Origin: Blastocystis sp. Blastoise | Lineage: Eukaryota; Sar; Bigyra; Opalinata; Blastocystidae | Assembly: GCA_039096225.1 (NCBI GenBank) | Contig: JBBPEB010000005.1 | Coordinates: 877,501 to 941,500 of the forward strand | Length of the DNA: 64,000 nucleotides | Direction: 5' to 3' | Shown here: in pieces, positions 40,546-54,703 of the stretch | Position numbering within the stretch: the stretch's first letter is position 1 | Layout of the letters: every line of letters starts with the position of its first letter | Notes under the pieces: model-generated | Told to the model about the DNA's origin: nothing | The model's input: the letters and a program-made list of their open reading frames with translations, nothing else | Databases searched by the model: none | Made by a program: the position numbers and the translations under genes

Positions 40546-43500
40546 TTCTTCTATCTCCTATCTTATTTTAGTGACTGTTACTGAGGGATGGGGATTAGGA
40601 ATAGGTCATTGGCTAGTGTACACGTGTAACGATAATACAATTAAAGAGGGATTATATTACGACTCGGAAATGTATTATATTCACGATTATGTAGATATAG
40701 TATCTATACCTCCAAAGAGTACAGGCTATAAGAACTATTATATCTCTCCTGCTCTTCCTAAAGGACTCTCTATTGACTACGTTACAGGAGTAATCACGGG
40801 GAAAACTACTATTGGAACTGTATCTCATGAATCTAATGCATATACTGTTATGGCTACAGATCGAATCACTCAAACTGAAGGAGAATTCACTTTTAATATT
40901 ACTATCGTTAGTATATATATTGTTGTTTATATTGATTATTCTTTATATATTATTCTTTATATTATTATTTATATATTATTATTATATTATTATTTATATA
41001 TTATTATTATATTATTATTTATATTATTCTTTATATATTATTATTTATATATTATTATTTATATATTCTTTATATATTATTATTTATATTATTATTTATA
41101 TATTATTATTTATATATTATTATATATAAAATAATAACAATATAATAAATATATATACTATATCTATAATAATTAGGTTGTTCTTCGGATCTTACTCGTC
41201 TTCATATTCATAAAGTAAACAAAGCGTGGGCTCAATCGGAGTCTTTCTCGTTCACAGATATATATACAAATATAACTATATGGTCATCACCTAAATTAAC
41301 AGATCTAGTTGATTATGATGTTGATTTATGTATTCCTGCTTCTACTTATCATCTTCATCTTGGATCTTCTTTCTATTCTTATTGGTTATCAGGATCACTT
41401 CTTGTCCTTCAAATGTATGATACTACACAATATTATACAATAGGTAGATATACTGTTCGTCAAGAAGAACCTATTCATGATTATCTTTTAGATTTCACGT
41501 TTATTATTCATTTCCAATCGACTTCCTTCTTATATTCTCAAGATATTGTTTATCCAGGATGGGAAACAGATACCTTTCATCCTTCTATGTTTATGCCTTA
41601 TATTCCTTCTTCTCCTCCTACTTCTACATCAACACGATGGTTCTTTAGAACACAATTTATACTTCCTTCTCTTGATAATTACGCAGGATTCGTCATTCGT
41701 CTATTTTATAAAGCAGGTTGTGCTATTTTTGTTAATGGGAATGAATTATATCGTCGTAATATCCCTAGTGATCCTATTAATAATAATACCGCAGCTACTG
41801 CAGGAGATGATTCTTTCTTATATAGAACTATTTCTGGTCCTTTATCTATTCTTAAAGAAGGAAATAATACACTTGCGATTTTCTATGTTCAACAAGTGAA
41901 TAAGAATCCTAATATAGTGAAATTTGATTGTTCACTACAAATGTTTTATTCCCACGGGACTACAGGTCGAATGTGGGATGTGACTGTAACCGATTCTCCT
42001 AATGGGAAAAATCCTAATAATTTAATTGATCGAAATACCTATAGTTATTATATAAATACCCTCCCTCAAGGAGATCATGTGAATTTATTTTTTAAATATG
42101 GGAATACTCATGCAGAATATATTAATGAATATTGTATTCGGTCTAGTGATATTGTTCCTGACTGGGATCCATCTGATTGGTCTATTTATGTTTCAAATTC
42201 AGATCAGTATTCTACTCTTTTAGGAACTGTTCAGAATACTGTGTTTATGAATAGATTATATGAACGATGTTTTACTCTTCCTTATCACATTAAGGCTTGG
42301 CATAACTATAAGATTGTCTTAGAGTATCCACGACAACATACAGCTCAACCTTATCAATATAAAATATGTGAAATAACCATGAGAAATGACAATATTACAA
42401 AGAGACTATTACCTCCATTTTCTATGATACCTTCTAATCTTACTGCATATGTACATGCTACTATGCCTTCTTATAAGGCTTCTTCTTCTTTATATTCTCA
42501 ATATACTTATAAAAGTGAGTCCTATAATATGACGCTAGACACATCTTCAGGACAATTATTTGGTATTATTCCAGAAACTAAAGAAGAAATTCTTCCTCGA
42601 ACCGAAGAAATCCAAATATCTGCTGTTACACCTCAGGATACTACAGTAACTACTTCTATTCTTGTTCAAAAACAATATTGTAATTTACCTAATGTTTTAA
42701 TTACTGTATACCTTCATACTCAGAATGCTACAGGAACACTCTCTTTAAGTATAAAAGATAAGAATCAAAAAGTGATTTCAAACTATAAAGGATTTACTGC
42801 TCATCAGAATTATACTTATCCTTTCTGTCTCCCACACTCTATATATTATATACTTCTTTCAGATTCAGAAAATAAAGGAATAGGAGAAGGTTATGTAGAA
42901 GTTCAATTAGAAAATGGATATACTATTCTTCATGGTTCTATGGGTAATCAAGAATCTTTCCGTGTATTTTATTTAAATCTTAATTATGTTATTACTCCTC
43001 TTCATGATATATGGTCTTTCTATAATACCAAGAATACTACTATACAAGATGGATGGAATACTATTTCTTATGATGATTCTGATTGGTTACATGCTATGCC
43101 TATTCATTTCTCTTCATCTACATATAATACAGAATCATATAATATTTATTATTTCCGCCATTCCTTCCAAATTACTGATATATCTATAGAAACAGGTATA
43201 TATGTAAATCTTCAAACAAAATATTGTTTAATTGTATATATAAATGGAGAAGAATTATATCATGATAATCTATTGATACAATTAGATCAAAGTATATTAT
43301 GTAAAGAGATATTTATATCTCCTTCTGTAAGTGGTTCAAGTATAAGTACCTCAAGTGATTCTATACAAATAGGTATAAATATTATAGCTGTAGAACTTTA
43401 TGTTCCTAATGATGGTATTGTTGATCTTGATGGATCTGTATTATTATTAAATGAAGATACTCCATTATTATCTCAATGGACAGTAGAAGGAGATCAAGAA

Positions 43501-44535
43501 GGAGATTTATCGATACCTTATGTTTATGATAATAATATAGGAACAATTACTTTAAGTGGTCCTCGATGTATAGGAGCAACACTTCTATTTACTTATAATT
43601 CTGAAAGAAAAGAAGTATTTAATCGATATAGTGTTATTACGGGTAGTACATGTAATGCAAGAAATCCAAGTGATTGGATATTAGAAGGAAGTAATGATAA
43701 TGGAGAAACATGGACATTACTTCATATAGCACATAATATTACTTACCCACTTTATGAATATGAAGAAACATTTGATTTTTATAATGATCTTCCTTATCAT
43801 TCTATTCGATATACTGTAACAGGATGTAATAATGTACATATATATCCTGAAGATTCTGATGAAGAAAAGTATTGTAAACGTGATTCTAAGAAATATGGAT
43901 TCCAATTAGCTGAAATTGCCTTCTTTGAAAAGACATTAAATGTAAGTTGTGAGGAAATATATGGATATGGGAAAGCTGTTGAAGGACAATTAAAAGAAAA
44001 GAATTGTCTTGTATATTATGAAGGAAAACAACTAGGTATGTGTACTGATGGTATTTATATAGATGTGTATAACAATTGTACATTACTTCCTCCTAATTAT
44101 ATGGAATATCCATCAATACTTATTCATCAATATGAGACTATATCTATAGCTCCTACAATGGTATGTGGAGCAGAATATACTTGTTCTATTACTCCTTCTC
44201 TTCCTGATTCACTTCTATTCTCTTCATTAGGAATTATATCGGGAACATTATTCAATGAGCCATCAATTCTTAATTATACAGTTGTATGTGCAAATATTAA
44301 GGGTTTTACATCTACAAATATCACTATAGAATACTATGAATATCAAGAACCAAAGAATGTTCTCACTTGGGAATATTGTCTTCTTTTAGCATCTATCTTA
44401 TTGCTATTAATCACTGGATTAATACTAATTTATATCAAATGCAGACAACCACAAATATCAAAGATTAATGAAGAACAAAATGCACCTGCTTTAAATGATA
44501 AGAATCATATATATGAAAAACTAATTGAACCATAA
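38630..44535 (+). CDS. Giant modular surface protein J (paralogue of B and L)
   Basis: Exon 1 (38630-38672) encodes a signal peptide, MIKYFILFSVVILAC. A 40-nt intron splits the next codon after its first base, and exon 2 is 38713-38923. Several intron-separated exons follow (to about 41175), then one long exon to 44535. Modules repeat the order seen in B: a YGNGWGSDSY turn; a jelly roll (TKPSFDDSDWST, VILYIQGQEIYRKNLP); discoidin-like sequence (DWILEGSNDNGETWTLL near 43680); and He_PIG (ISPALPKGLSIDYVTGVITG near 40750). There is one degenerate Cys module near 43950-44080 (CEEIYGYGKAVEGQ). The C-terminal TM helix (CLLLASILLLLITGLILIYI) and a 36-residue tail make it a type I membrane protein. 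Probably an adhesin or receptor; ligand unknown. Exon edges within 39.2-41.2 kb are approximate. Confidence 0.8.
40471..40542. repeat. (TA)n microsatellite in intron
   Basis: 36 TA units inside an intron of surface protein gene J, between the SIYKLEI and VTVTEGWGLG exons. Confidence 0.9.
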
Positions 44536-44843
44536 AGTGTTATATATATTGTTTATACTTTTTTTTTAATGGAAAATTATATAAGAATTAAAAGTGTTTT
44601 TTTCAATTTATATTATTTAGTTTTTTAAATGTGACATTATTATTTTAATAATTCAACTCATGATGAATAGTTACATATTTTAAATAATCAAAATTTAATA
44701 TAAAATAGTTTTTTTTGTTCAAAAATTCAATTGGGATACTCCATTTTTTCTTCGTTTTTATTCTTCTTTTGCTTTTAGAATCACAATTAAAGACATTTTG
44801 CTGCTTAATGCTTAGTTAACATATCTATCATTATTTATTAAAT
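44536..44843. other. Short intergenic gap
   Basis: 308 bases between gene J and the GST gene; nothing beyond A/T tracts seen. Confidence 0.6.
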
Positions 44844-45875
44844 ATGTCAGGAATAATCTTAAGATACTTTGCACAAAGAGGAAGAGCTGATTCAATCTGG
44901 TAAAAAAAACTCTTTAATAGTTTTTTAATTGTTTTATGTTCAAATATATAATTATAGTTTAGCTCTAGAGTTAGCTGGATTAAAATATAAAGATATAAGG
45001 TATGTTTTGATAAATTAGCCATTATTGATTGTTACAGATTTTCTCATCAGCAATGGCCAGAAATTAAAGCTCATGGACGAATAGATGGTTCTATACCATT
45101 TGGTCAAGTACCTCTGTTAGAAATTGACGGATTAAACCTTGTTCAATCAGGAGCAATTTTACGTTTTATTGCAAGAAAGTATGTTATTTCAATTGATATA
45201 AAACACTATATATATAGATGTGATCTATATGGATCTAATATATATGAGAATGCTCTTGTAGATATGGTTATAGAGGGATTTCAAGATGTTTTTAACAAAT
45301 TAACACTAACTTGTCAAGAACCAAATACTGAAGAAGCTTTAGAAAATTATGAGAGTATGTTGTATATATTCGTTAACATATTTATATATATATAACATAT
45401 ATATAGAACAATATCTACATAATATTCTAAATGAAATGAATGAATTAAAGCCAAAATATGGAGTATTTCATTAATTATTTCTATTAATTATATTTAATAT
45501 ATATAATAAATATTCAATTGATTATGTTAATATACATTTCTAAAATTGTTTTAAGTCATTAGTGTTTATTTTCTTATAGGATAAATGGTTTGTTGGTTCA
45601 ACTCCAACAATAGCAGATTGTATGGCATACTCAGTACTTCAACGTAACTATTATATATTTCCAAAATGTTTGGAAAACCAAAAACATTTAAATTCATTTT
45701 TAGTATATAAACAGTTGATTTACTTTGTCATAAAATCATCATAAATGATAGTGAACTATCATCTAAATATATATAGAAAGACTTTGGTGAGTTACCAGCG
45801 ATTGAGAACTATATAATTTCAGGAAGAAGATGGCCTCCCCAGACAAAACATGATATTCTATTAAAAAAACAATAA
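44844..45875 (+). CDS. Glutathione S-transferase (sigma/mu-like, multi-exon)
   Basis: Starts MSGIILRYFAQRGRAD, with the Tyr and R.RAE-like pattern of GST N-terminal thioredoxin folds. The next exons give LALELAGLKYKDI, then FGQVPLLEIDGLNLVQSGAI (the cis-Pro QVPLLE and the QS.AI glutathione-binding motif) and LRFIARK. The all-alpha C-terminal domain follows (FQDVFNKLTLTCQEP, then KWFVGSTPTIADCMAYSVL, where the T.AD..A is the N-capping box). It ends FGELPAIENYIISGRRWPPQ and TAA 45873-45875. About 200 residues over roughly seven small exons, normal for a cytosolic GST. It most resembles sigma/mu-type (prostaglandin D synthase-like) enzymes. It would conjugate glutathione to electrophiles. It lies between two giant surface-protein genes with no obvious functional link. 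Confidence 0.88.
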
Positions 45876-46302
45876 TTTAGTTGTTCTCAATAATCGTAAA
45901 AACAAACATATTTATATATATATTAATTTATCACGAAATTTATGTCATTTCATTGTTTTGATAAGTTATAATCAATTCTCTTGTTTGTCATATTCTTAAA
46001 CATAAATACTTCAAACAGTATTCTTTCTTATCAATTCATAATAAATCCTTTTTAGAATGAATAACTCAAAACTGAACAAATAAAATCAATGAACATATTT
46101 CCTCCGTTTCTTTAGATACTCATCTATTTGATAACTATAGATAAATAACTTTAAATAAAACAAATCTTCTGAAAACAGACTAAATAAACAATAAAATAAA
46201 CCCTTTCATTCATGGTTTTCCTCAGGAAAACAGTTCTATTTTTTAAAAAACGATTCATAACAATAAAATTATTCTATGAGTGATTTCTGTTGATTTTCTA
46301 TA
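45876..46302. other. Intergenic, no gene seen
   Basis: 427 bases, A/T-rich, between the GST stop and gene L. Confidence 0.6.
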
Positions 46303-49300
46303 ATGATATTTATGGATATTAGAATTATTCTGTTTTTCATATATCTGTGTATGAGTCTAATTCATAAATTATTCTAATTTGTCGTTAGGTTATTCAAAAT
46401 TATCATGTATTAAGCCACAACAATTAATTCAAATTGAAAGATATTCAAATTTCTCTACATATGGTGAGAACGTAACTATTTACGAAGGTTCTCGATATAG
46501 TGGAAGACAACTTTTGGTCATCGAAGGTAAAAATGAAATTGTCAAGACTCAAACGTTTGATTTATGTCTTGATCCGATAGTTCATGGTGTATATGCAGAA
46601 TCATTGTATGTTTAGAACTATTTTTTTATTAATGATTTAGGAAATATTATGGTTGGGAAGGTGGATCTCTTCTCATTATTCATATTGGAGACAATTTATT
46701 ATTAAGAAAGCATCTAGATTTTCGTTATGAAGAAGATTGGCTATTTTATCGTATTTTTTAAATTATTATATATATATATTATATATTATTTTTATTTTAT
46801 TATTTTTTATTAAATTTTTTTAACTAATTTATATTTTTTATTGCATATCTTTTTCGCAATTTTATAAATAATTTATATATATATATAGCGAGTTTGCTTT
46901 TAAACGATGATACATATTGGAAATATAAATCGGATGAAACTGTTCCTTCCAATTGGTTTTCTCCATTTTATGTCCCTTATTTATGGAATTGGTATAATAC
47001 TGGGTATTTTCCTGGTCAATATAATAATACGCGATATTATATATACCATCTCTCTAGATCTCTTATAGATGGTCGATTGTTTCTATTTGATATAGGCATT
47101 ACTACTATTGATGGGTTTGTATTATATATAAATGGTAAAGAAGTTACTCGTTATTATATTCCTGAAGGACCTATTTATTTCAATACAACATCTATTTCTC
47201 CTAATATTACTCCTCACGATTATCATATCACAGGTAATATAAACTATTATAATGATACTTCAACAGAATTAGTATTTGCTATAGAAGTCCATACCAGTTC
47301 TCTTTCTTCTACTCATTCTTTAATAGATCCTTTTAAAGTCGTTCTTCTCATGATTCCAGAATCTTATTCTATTCGAACATTCAATATAAATGCTAATTAT
47401 ATTGTCAACACTGAACTTGATACTTCTTCAAATTCTTTAGATAATTTATTTAATAATGATATCAATTCTAATTGGATGTGTGTTAATTGTCATACAGCAA
47501 GTATATATATTCAATATCAACAAGAGAGACGAGAATGGATTAATAAGATTAAATTAGTTGGTTCTCCTACAAATATTGATCTATCTCCTTCATGTATTGA
47601 GATCTATGCAAGTAATAACGATGGAAGTACATGGATTACACTCCTTCTAGTCAAAAATATCGAATATACTAAACTTCTTCAATCACATATATATACATTA
47701 CCCTCAAATATAAAAGCATATAATCAATATCGTATTGATATTCTATCTACATTTAATAGTACAGCAGATATTAATATTTCTGAATTAGATTTTTATGCTA
47801 CTAGTGAAGTAGAGATTATTCCTTCATTTCAGTATTATTTTAGTACATACAAGGCATTTGTCAATATAACCATGAAAATGATGTCACCACTCTCTTCGGG
47901 TTATTCTAATTTCCATTATATTGTAGATACACCTCTTCCTGAAGGAATCTCCTTTAGTACATATTCTGGAGAGTTTCAAGGAATTCCTACAGGGATCTAT
48001 GAAGGAAATATTAAAGTATATGCTTATAATTCATTAACTAAACAAGAAGAATTCTGTATATTATTCCTTAGTGTAGATATATGTGATTCCAAACAATTCT
48101 TTCAACTCCGTTTTGTAAAACATTCTGGATCATTCGAATCCTCTCATGAAATATATCAATTAAGAAATAGTAATAACCAACTTTTATTTTCAGGAGAAAG
48201 TATTGATTCAAAAGTAGTTTATAATGATTTATGTATATCAAGAGATACATATACTGTCATTCTTTTAAATGATAAATCGAATTATTGGTCTACATCTTCC
48301 TATTTAGATATTTCCCTTGTATATCCAACAGGTATTTTTATTATTTTCCGTGGAACAATCAATGCAGGATATCGTTCATCTTCTCATCTTAATTTACAGC
48401 ATGGTATTCCATTCTTTAGTAATGAAACATTATACTTCTCTACACATCAAAAAGAACTACATATATATAATAATAATACTTCTACACATCCATTATCTAG
48501 TTCTTCATTACTTTCTAGTCCTCCTTCTAATTGGTATACTTCAACTTATATTGAAGATTCACATTGGATTTATTATAATAATCTTGGGGATTACCCTCTA
48601 ACTGATGAATATCAACATTATTACCGTAATACTTTCTATTTAAGTTCGATCACTGACTATCATGGAATTGGAATTGGTGTTGTAGCTCCTTCTATTCTTG
48701 ATATATATATTAATGATCAACTTATTCATAGAACTATATATAATACAGTTTATACTACTTCCTATACTAACAAATATGATACATCTTCATTTCGTTCTAT
48801 TGATCCTTCTCTTACTATTATGAATAATACATATTCTATTATGCATTCCTATGCACTTACATTTCCTATCTCCTTTCTACATATAGGGAACAATACAATT
48901 GCATTCTATATACAATATCCAAAGTCCTTATCTATTCCCTTTGCTAATTTATTTGGATTCTATTTACGTCCTTTGATAAGTCATACAGTAGATAGTCGAA
49001 ACTGGGAAATGAATGTTCAAGATAATCATGGGAATGATGTTTCAGTTGTTACGAATTTCAATTATTTTGATGGTTATTCATATACATCTTCTACTCCTTT
49101 CTTACCTTATGTCTTAACCTTCACATATAAATCTGCTTATAGATATGAATATGTCAATAAAATATGTTTAATTAATAATGATAACAATGATGATAGTACT
49201 GTTACTAATATTACTTTATATGGTTGTAATTCAAGTCTTCATCTTTCTTCTATGAGTAATACTGATGATTGTCAACTATTATATAATAATCCCTCTATAA

Positions 49301-52300
49301 TATGGTCTTCTCAAAGACAACGACTTTGTGCATTAACAAAAAGACATACAGAATCCTATTCTAAGTATATGTTATCTATAAATAATGTTCGAGGTGGTTT
49401 ATCTTCTTCTACACTTTCTCTCAATGAAGTTGAATTTATGTCTGAAACTATCATTTCTCCTAGTGTTACTCCTCTACAATATATATCACAAACAATTAAA
49501 GGATATATATATATACCTTTTCCTTCATTCTTTCCTATTACTCCTTATTATAATTATTCAATCATCAAAGGCACACTTCCTGAAGGTTTAAGTCTAGATA
49601 AGAATGATGGTACTATATCTGGTACTCCACAACAACGAATTTCTTATCAATTTATTACTATTCAAGCATATACATATAATAATGAAGAGAGTACAACTAC
49701 TATTACTATTATTATAGATTCATGTTTAGCTCCTAAATTATTACTCTCTCTTCAAATGAATAATAAAGAGAATTTCCGTGATTCTATCAAAGAATTCACT
49801 TTATATGATCCATCTACATTAGAAAATATAGGTCATCAATCTATATTTTTAGAATACAAAGAATCTCTTTATTATTATTGTGTATCAGAAGGTGTATATA
49901 CACTTATTCTCTCGGAAACAAATAATGAAGGATGGAATGGAGCATCTATATCTGTATATCAAAATATTAATACACTTATTAATACATATACTCTATATAT
50001 ACATGAATCTCCACTCTCTATATTCCTTCATCTGTATTCATCAGATTTCCCTTCTCTTCCTACATATATATTCCTTAATAATGCAATTACTACTTCTGTA
50101 CCTTCTAAATGGACTCTATTTACTTCTTCTTCTTATCCTCCTTCATGGTCTATAGGTACACCTCTTAGTTTTCCAGATCCTGTAGGAATAACACAATACT
50201 ATATTACTTCTTATATTCCTCATGATATCACTTTATTTATAGGTCTTTCTGCTACTATAAGTGTCATTGGTGGATGTGTCATGTATCTTAATGGAAAAGA
50301 ATTCTTCCGTTATAATCTACCGAATAATATAACTATAACTAACACAACTCTTGCTACTCATGAATATCCTACTCCTTTTCAAACTGGAGGTAGTGTTTCA
50401 TTTCTCAATTATCCGAATTCTCTAAGTGATAATATATTTATTGTAGCTCTTGAATTACATAGAGGTATTACTCCTTATACTAACAAATATTTCGATGTTA
50501 CTTTATCTTTACTTCATGATGGATCTTCTAATATGAATCATGGATATCCTTATTCTCCCTTCCAATCCGATTCTTCTTATCCTATTACAAATGTGTTTGA
50601 TGGAAATTATCGAACAAAATGGGAATATGACGGTTTATGTGAAGGAGTATGGATTCAATATAAATATAATGAAAGTCGAAGAGAATATATTAATTATTAT
50701 GAAATTCGAATGACTCAGAACTGTAATAATCATCATCCTAGTGGTTGGGATCTAGAAGCTTCTAATGATGGTATCCATTGGGATTTATTACATTCCATAA
50801 AGAATCAATTATTTACTACTTTCTATGAACGTCGATTATATGGTTTTTATCCAACGAAATCCTATAATACTTATCGATTTACTTTCACTCAATGTAATAA
50901 TATACTATTTTCTCAATCGGATATCGATTATTGTGTAGCAACTCCGCGTATTCATATTAGTAGTATATTATTATTAATGAAGAATACAACATCTTTCTGT
51001 GAAGTACGGTCAGAATCTGGAGTACTAAGTTTAATACCTGATGGAGAAATCTATACTACTGTTTGTGGTCCTCATTATAAGGGTACAAAGACTCAAGAAT
51101 GTATTAATGAGCATTTCTATGATATAGATATCAGTCATTGTAAAGTAAATGGTTTAACAAGTTTCTCTTATCCTTCTAAAGCTTATATATATCATAAAGA
51201 AATAAAAGATATCGCATTATATCCTCAAGTAGATTCCTTATATTTATATTTTGAAGCATTATCCCCTCTCCCTGAAGGTTTAGCTATTGATAATAAGACA
51301 GGAGCTATATATGGAGATCCAGTAAATACATCTCCTTTAACTACATATTCTATTATGGCTAAAGACGGAACAACTTATCTTGAAACAACTATATCTATTG
51401 TTATTACTGATGAAAACTATACATATATATGTCCTATGGATGAAGAATGGCCTGAAACTATACAAGGAGAACAAGTCAGTCTACCTTGTTTGAATGGCTT
51501 CCAAGGAGAAAGAACTCGATATTGTATAGAAAGTTCAAGGCCATATTGGTCTTCTATTACTTCAAATTGTACTAATAACACTAATATTAGTGTATTTACA
51601 TATTTATATGATTCCTATATACTTCCTATAAAAGCAGAAATCTCTATATGTCCAGATATATCGGGTAATATATCTTCTTTTGTTATTATACCTCCCTTAG
51701 ATATTGTAGAATGTACATTTAATTCTACTTCTGGATGTATATATGGTACTCCTCTCTATTCTTTTCCTCTTACTTCTTATACTATTACTTCAACTACTTC
51801 TAATGATTCACAATCAGTTACTTTATCATTAACAGTTACAGATATATATTGTAAAGAAGATAATGATTGGCCATTCACTGCTGCAAATACTACTCGTATA
51901 CTAGTATGTAGTAATCAATTAATGGAAGGTCATCGATATCGATTCTGTACAAATAGTTCTGAATGGGAAAATGAATATTCTACTTGTCACTTCCCTCAAC
52001 CACATGTAACTTATCCTCAATCAACTAATTTATTCTATGTTAATCATACTTATGTCAATATATATCCTACTATTCAAGGATATGTTACTTCATTCTCTAT
52101 ATATCCTAATTTACCTAAAGGTATATATTTCAATTCATTAAATGGATCAATCACAGGTATTGCTGAAGAATATATATCAGCTACTCCTTTTCTTATTACT
52201 ATACAAAATCCTTCTTCTTATTCAATATATTCTATTGTATTTACATTCATTCAGAATAGTTGTCGATCGATTGATATTTGGCCATCAATAGAATCAGGAG

Positions 52301-53493
52301 AAAGTGCCGTTAAAGACTGTTTAGATCCCTCACAAGAAGGGGGTCGAATACGATATTGTTTAGAAACAGAACCTCCTACATGGTCTCCTATATATAATAA
52401 TTGTACTTATAAGGCACCTATAGTATATTATCCTTCTTCTAGTTTTGTCTTCTATTATGGTGAATATTTATCAATCACACCTATTCGAATGAATTTCATT
52501 ACTTATTGGAATATCTCTCCATCAATTCCCGCGGGACTCAGTTTCGATTCTCTCACTGGTATTCTTCATGGTACACCTTCTAATGCATCTCATTTAACAG
52601 AGTATACAATTACCGCGGGAAATCCTAACAAAAGTACGAATATTACTATATATATAACAGTAATCACATTATATTGTGATAAAGATGAGAAATGGTTGGC
52701 AACTCCTATCAATCAAATTGCTTTCCTTCCTTGTCTCAATGATATATATAATATTCAATTTCGTGAATGTATTCATGTGATTGAAGGAGAAAATGATACG
52801 AAAGTAAATATATTTAAACCCCCATTATATAATGAGCATTTCTCTACATCTTCTCATTCCTTTGAAAGAGATGATAATATAGAAATCAAAGAGTATGGAC
52901 AATGGAAACAGGAAAATACAAATATGTGTCGATCTTTAGATGAAATAGGATATCCACCAGAGAACTATGTATATTTATATGTTCCTATAGAATTAATGAA
53001 TTATCCTGATTATGCATTTGGTTCTATGTATATCTATGAATTTATGCTTATTATGGGAAGAGCAGTAGATTTGAATCATCCTCAATCTATTCCTATACAT
53101 ATCACAAAAATAGAACATACACTCAGTACTTATGTACCTTGTTTGAAAGTTACTGTTCAATTTGTATTGACAAATAATAACTATACTATTGTTAGTAATA
53201 ATATAATTACTTATATTCAACAGAATTTAAGAGCAGAATTATATATTATTAATTCAACTGCATTTAATAATGTTATTGTTCATATTCCAAATGATAATAT
53301 TGTTATGTTATTATCTCATACATTTCCATATCTTACAGTCATATTAACAATTGTTGGTATTTTATTCTTTATCTTCTTATTTATGTATATCTCCAGAGTC
53401 CTTCGAGTCTATATGAAGGAATCCAAGAAGATCAAGAAAGTTCAACATACAGCAATAATTCGAAGTGAAAAGAAATATTATTCCCTTCAATAA
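46303..53493 (+). CDS. Giant modular surface protein L (paralogue of B and J)
   Basis: Four exons join in frame: 46303-46348, 46389-46605, 46641-46750 and 46889-53493, giving about 2325 residues. Exon 1 is a signal peptide (MIFMDIRIILFFIYLC) with a 40-nt intron in the same phase as in B and J. Exon 2 is 217 nt, the same length as exon 2 of B. The body repeats the jelly-roll (VLYINGKEVTRYYIPEG; VVAPSILDIYINDQLIHR), discoidin-like (SGWDLEASNDGIHWDLL near 50740) and He_PIG (PLPEGISFSTYSGEFQGIP) modules. Four degenerate Cys modules follow near 51430, 51850, 52260 and 52675 (CPMDEEWPET, CKEDNDWPFT, CRSIDIWPSI, CDKDEKWLAT). The TM helix (LTVILTIVGILFFIFLFMYI) and a basic tail end the protein. Function as for B: likely adhesion or recognition at the surface; ligand unknown. 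Confidence 0.87.
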
Positions 53494-54631
53494 CTCATAT
53501 ACTTTTAAATCAAATAAAGTCATATGTTTCTTCAGTTTATGTTAATGTAAGAATAGACAAGATAAATAGGTACATATATTCTTTTCTTTTTTTTGCAAGT
53601 TTTTCATTTTAAATGTTTATTTGTTTATTTGTTTATTTGTTTATTTGTTTATTTGTTTATTTGTTATTTGTTTTTATTCTCTTTTTTAAAGTTAATTAAT
53701 TATTACATTTTTTTATGTATATTCATCATAATTCATGTATTTGCTTTCTCGTTCTTTCATTCACAAAGATAATTAGATATGTATATAAAATAGAGATCTA
53801 TTATATAGTTGTTCTTTTTTTTTCTTTTTCATGTTATATCGCATTTTTTTTGTAATGTTGTTTTTTATTCCTTTTGTTTTCAAAGACTTGTTTATTTTGT
53901 TTTTCTTATTGATTATATATATTATTTAGATAGTTTTTAAACATTCATTATTTATTATCATTTATATACAGTAAGAATATATGTATCATAATACTATTAT
54001 ATATCTTGTAATATCATTTTATATCTATTCTATACATTTACATATTCTTTTGTTTCTATTCTTTTTTTCTTCTACATTCTTATATATATATATATATTAT
54101 TGTTTCCTTTACCTATATTTCATTATTTATTAATAATAATACGATTCTCTCTTCTTTATTTTTTTTAATTCAATCCATTAATAAAGTGTTCCCTTTATTT
54201 GTGACATATATTTTATGTTCTTTTATTACAAGAAAAATATTTATTTTTATTTTATCATCTTTTTATGTAAATAATGTATTTTATTTTGTGCTTTAGTCAC
54301 ATCAATATTTATATTTATAGGCAGTTATAGTATTCATTCTTGAAACAAATTTATATAATAGATAATTTTATTTTTTGATTTCATGACGATAGATAACTGA
54401 TAAAATGTATACATTATTATTATATTATATTATTTATTGTTTAGTTATATCAATTATTTAAAGGAAAAACAGGACAAATTTAATGAAAAATGTTATGAAG
54501 AAAAGAAATAAATGGAATAATTTAAAAATAAATAGAGAAATACTAGAAAAATTGGAATAACAATATATGTTTAAACACAACCACTTCTTGAATCCACATT
54601 CGAATATACATCATGAAACAAATCGTCTAGA
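53494..54631. other. Intergenic, T-rich on plus strand, no gene seen
   Basis: About 1.14 kb. Apart from the octamer repeat below, it is dominated by T tracts. No supportable ORF or RNA before tRNA-Pro. Confidence 0.55.
53615..53662. repeat. (GTTTATTT)6 tandem octamer
   Basis: Six exact copies of GTTTATTT, then a shortened GTTATTTG copy, about 120 bases after the stop of gene L. Confidence 0.95.
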
Positions 54632-54703
54632 GGCCTGCTGGTCTAGTGGTATGATTCTCGCTTAGGGTGCGAGAGGTCCCGGGTTCGATTCCCGGGTAGG
54701 CCC
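54632..54703 (+). tRNA. tRNA-Pro (AGG)
   Basis: 72 nt with acceptor GGCCTGC/GTAGGCC, D-arm GGTCTAGTGGTATGATT, anticodon stem TCTCGC/GCGAGA with loop TTAGGGT (anticodon AGG) and TPC arm CCGGGTTCGATTCCCGG. Followed by a T tract. No intron. Confidence 0.97.
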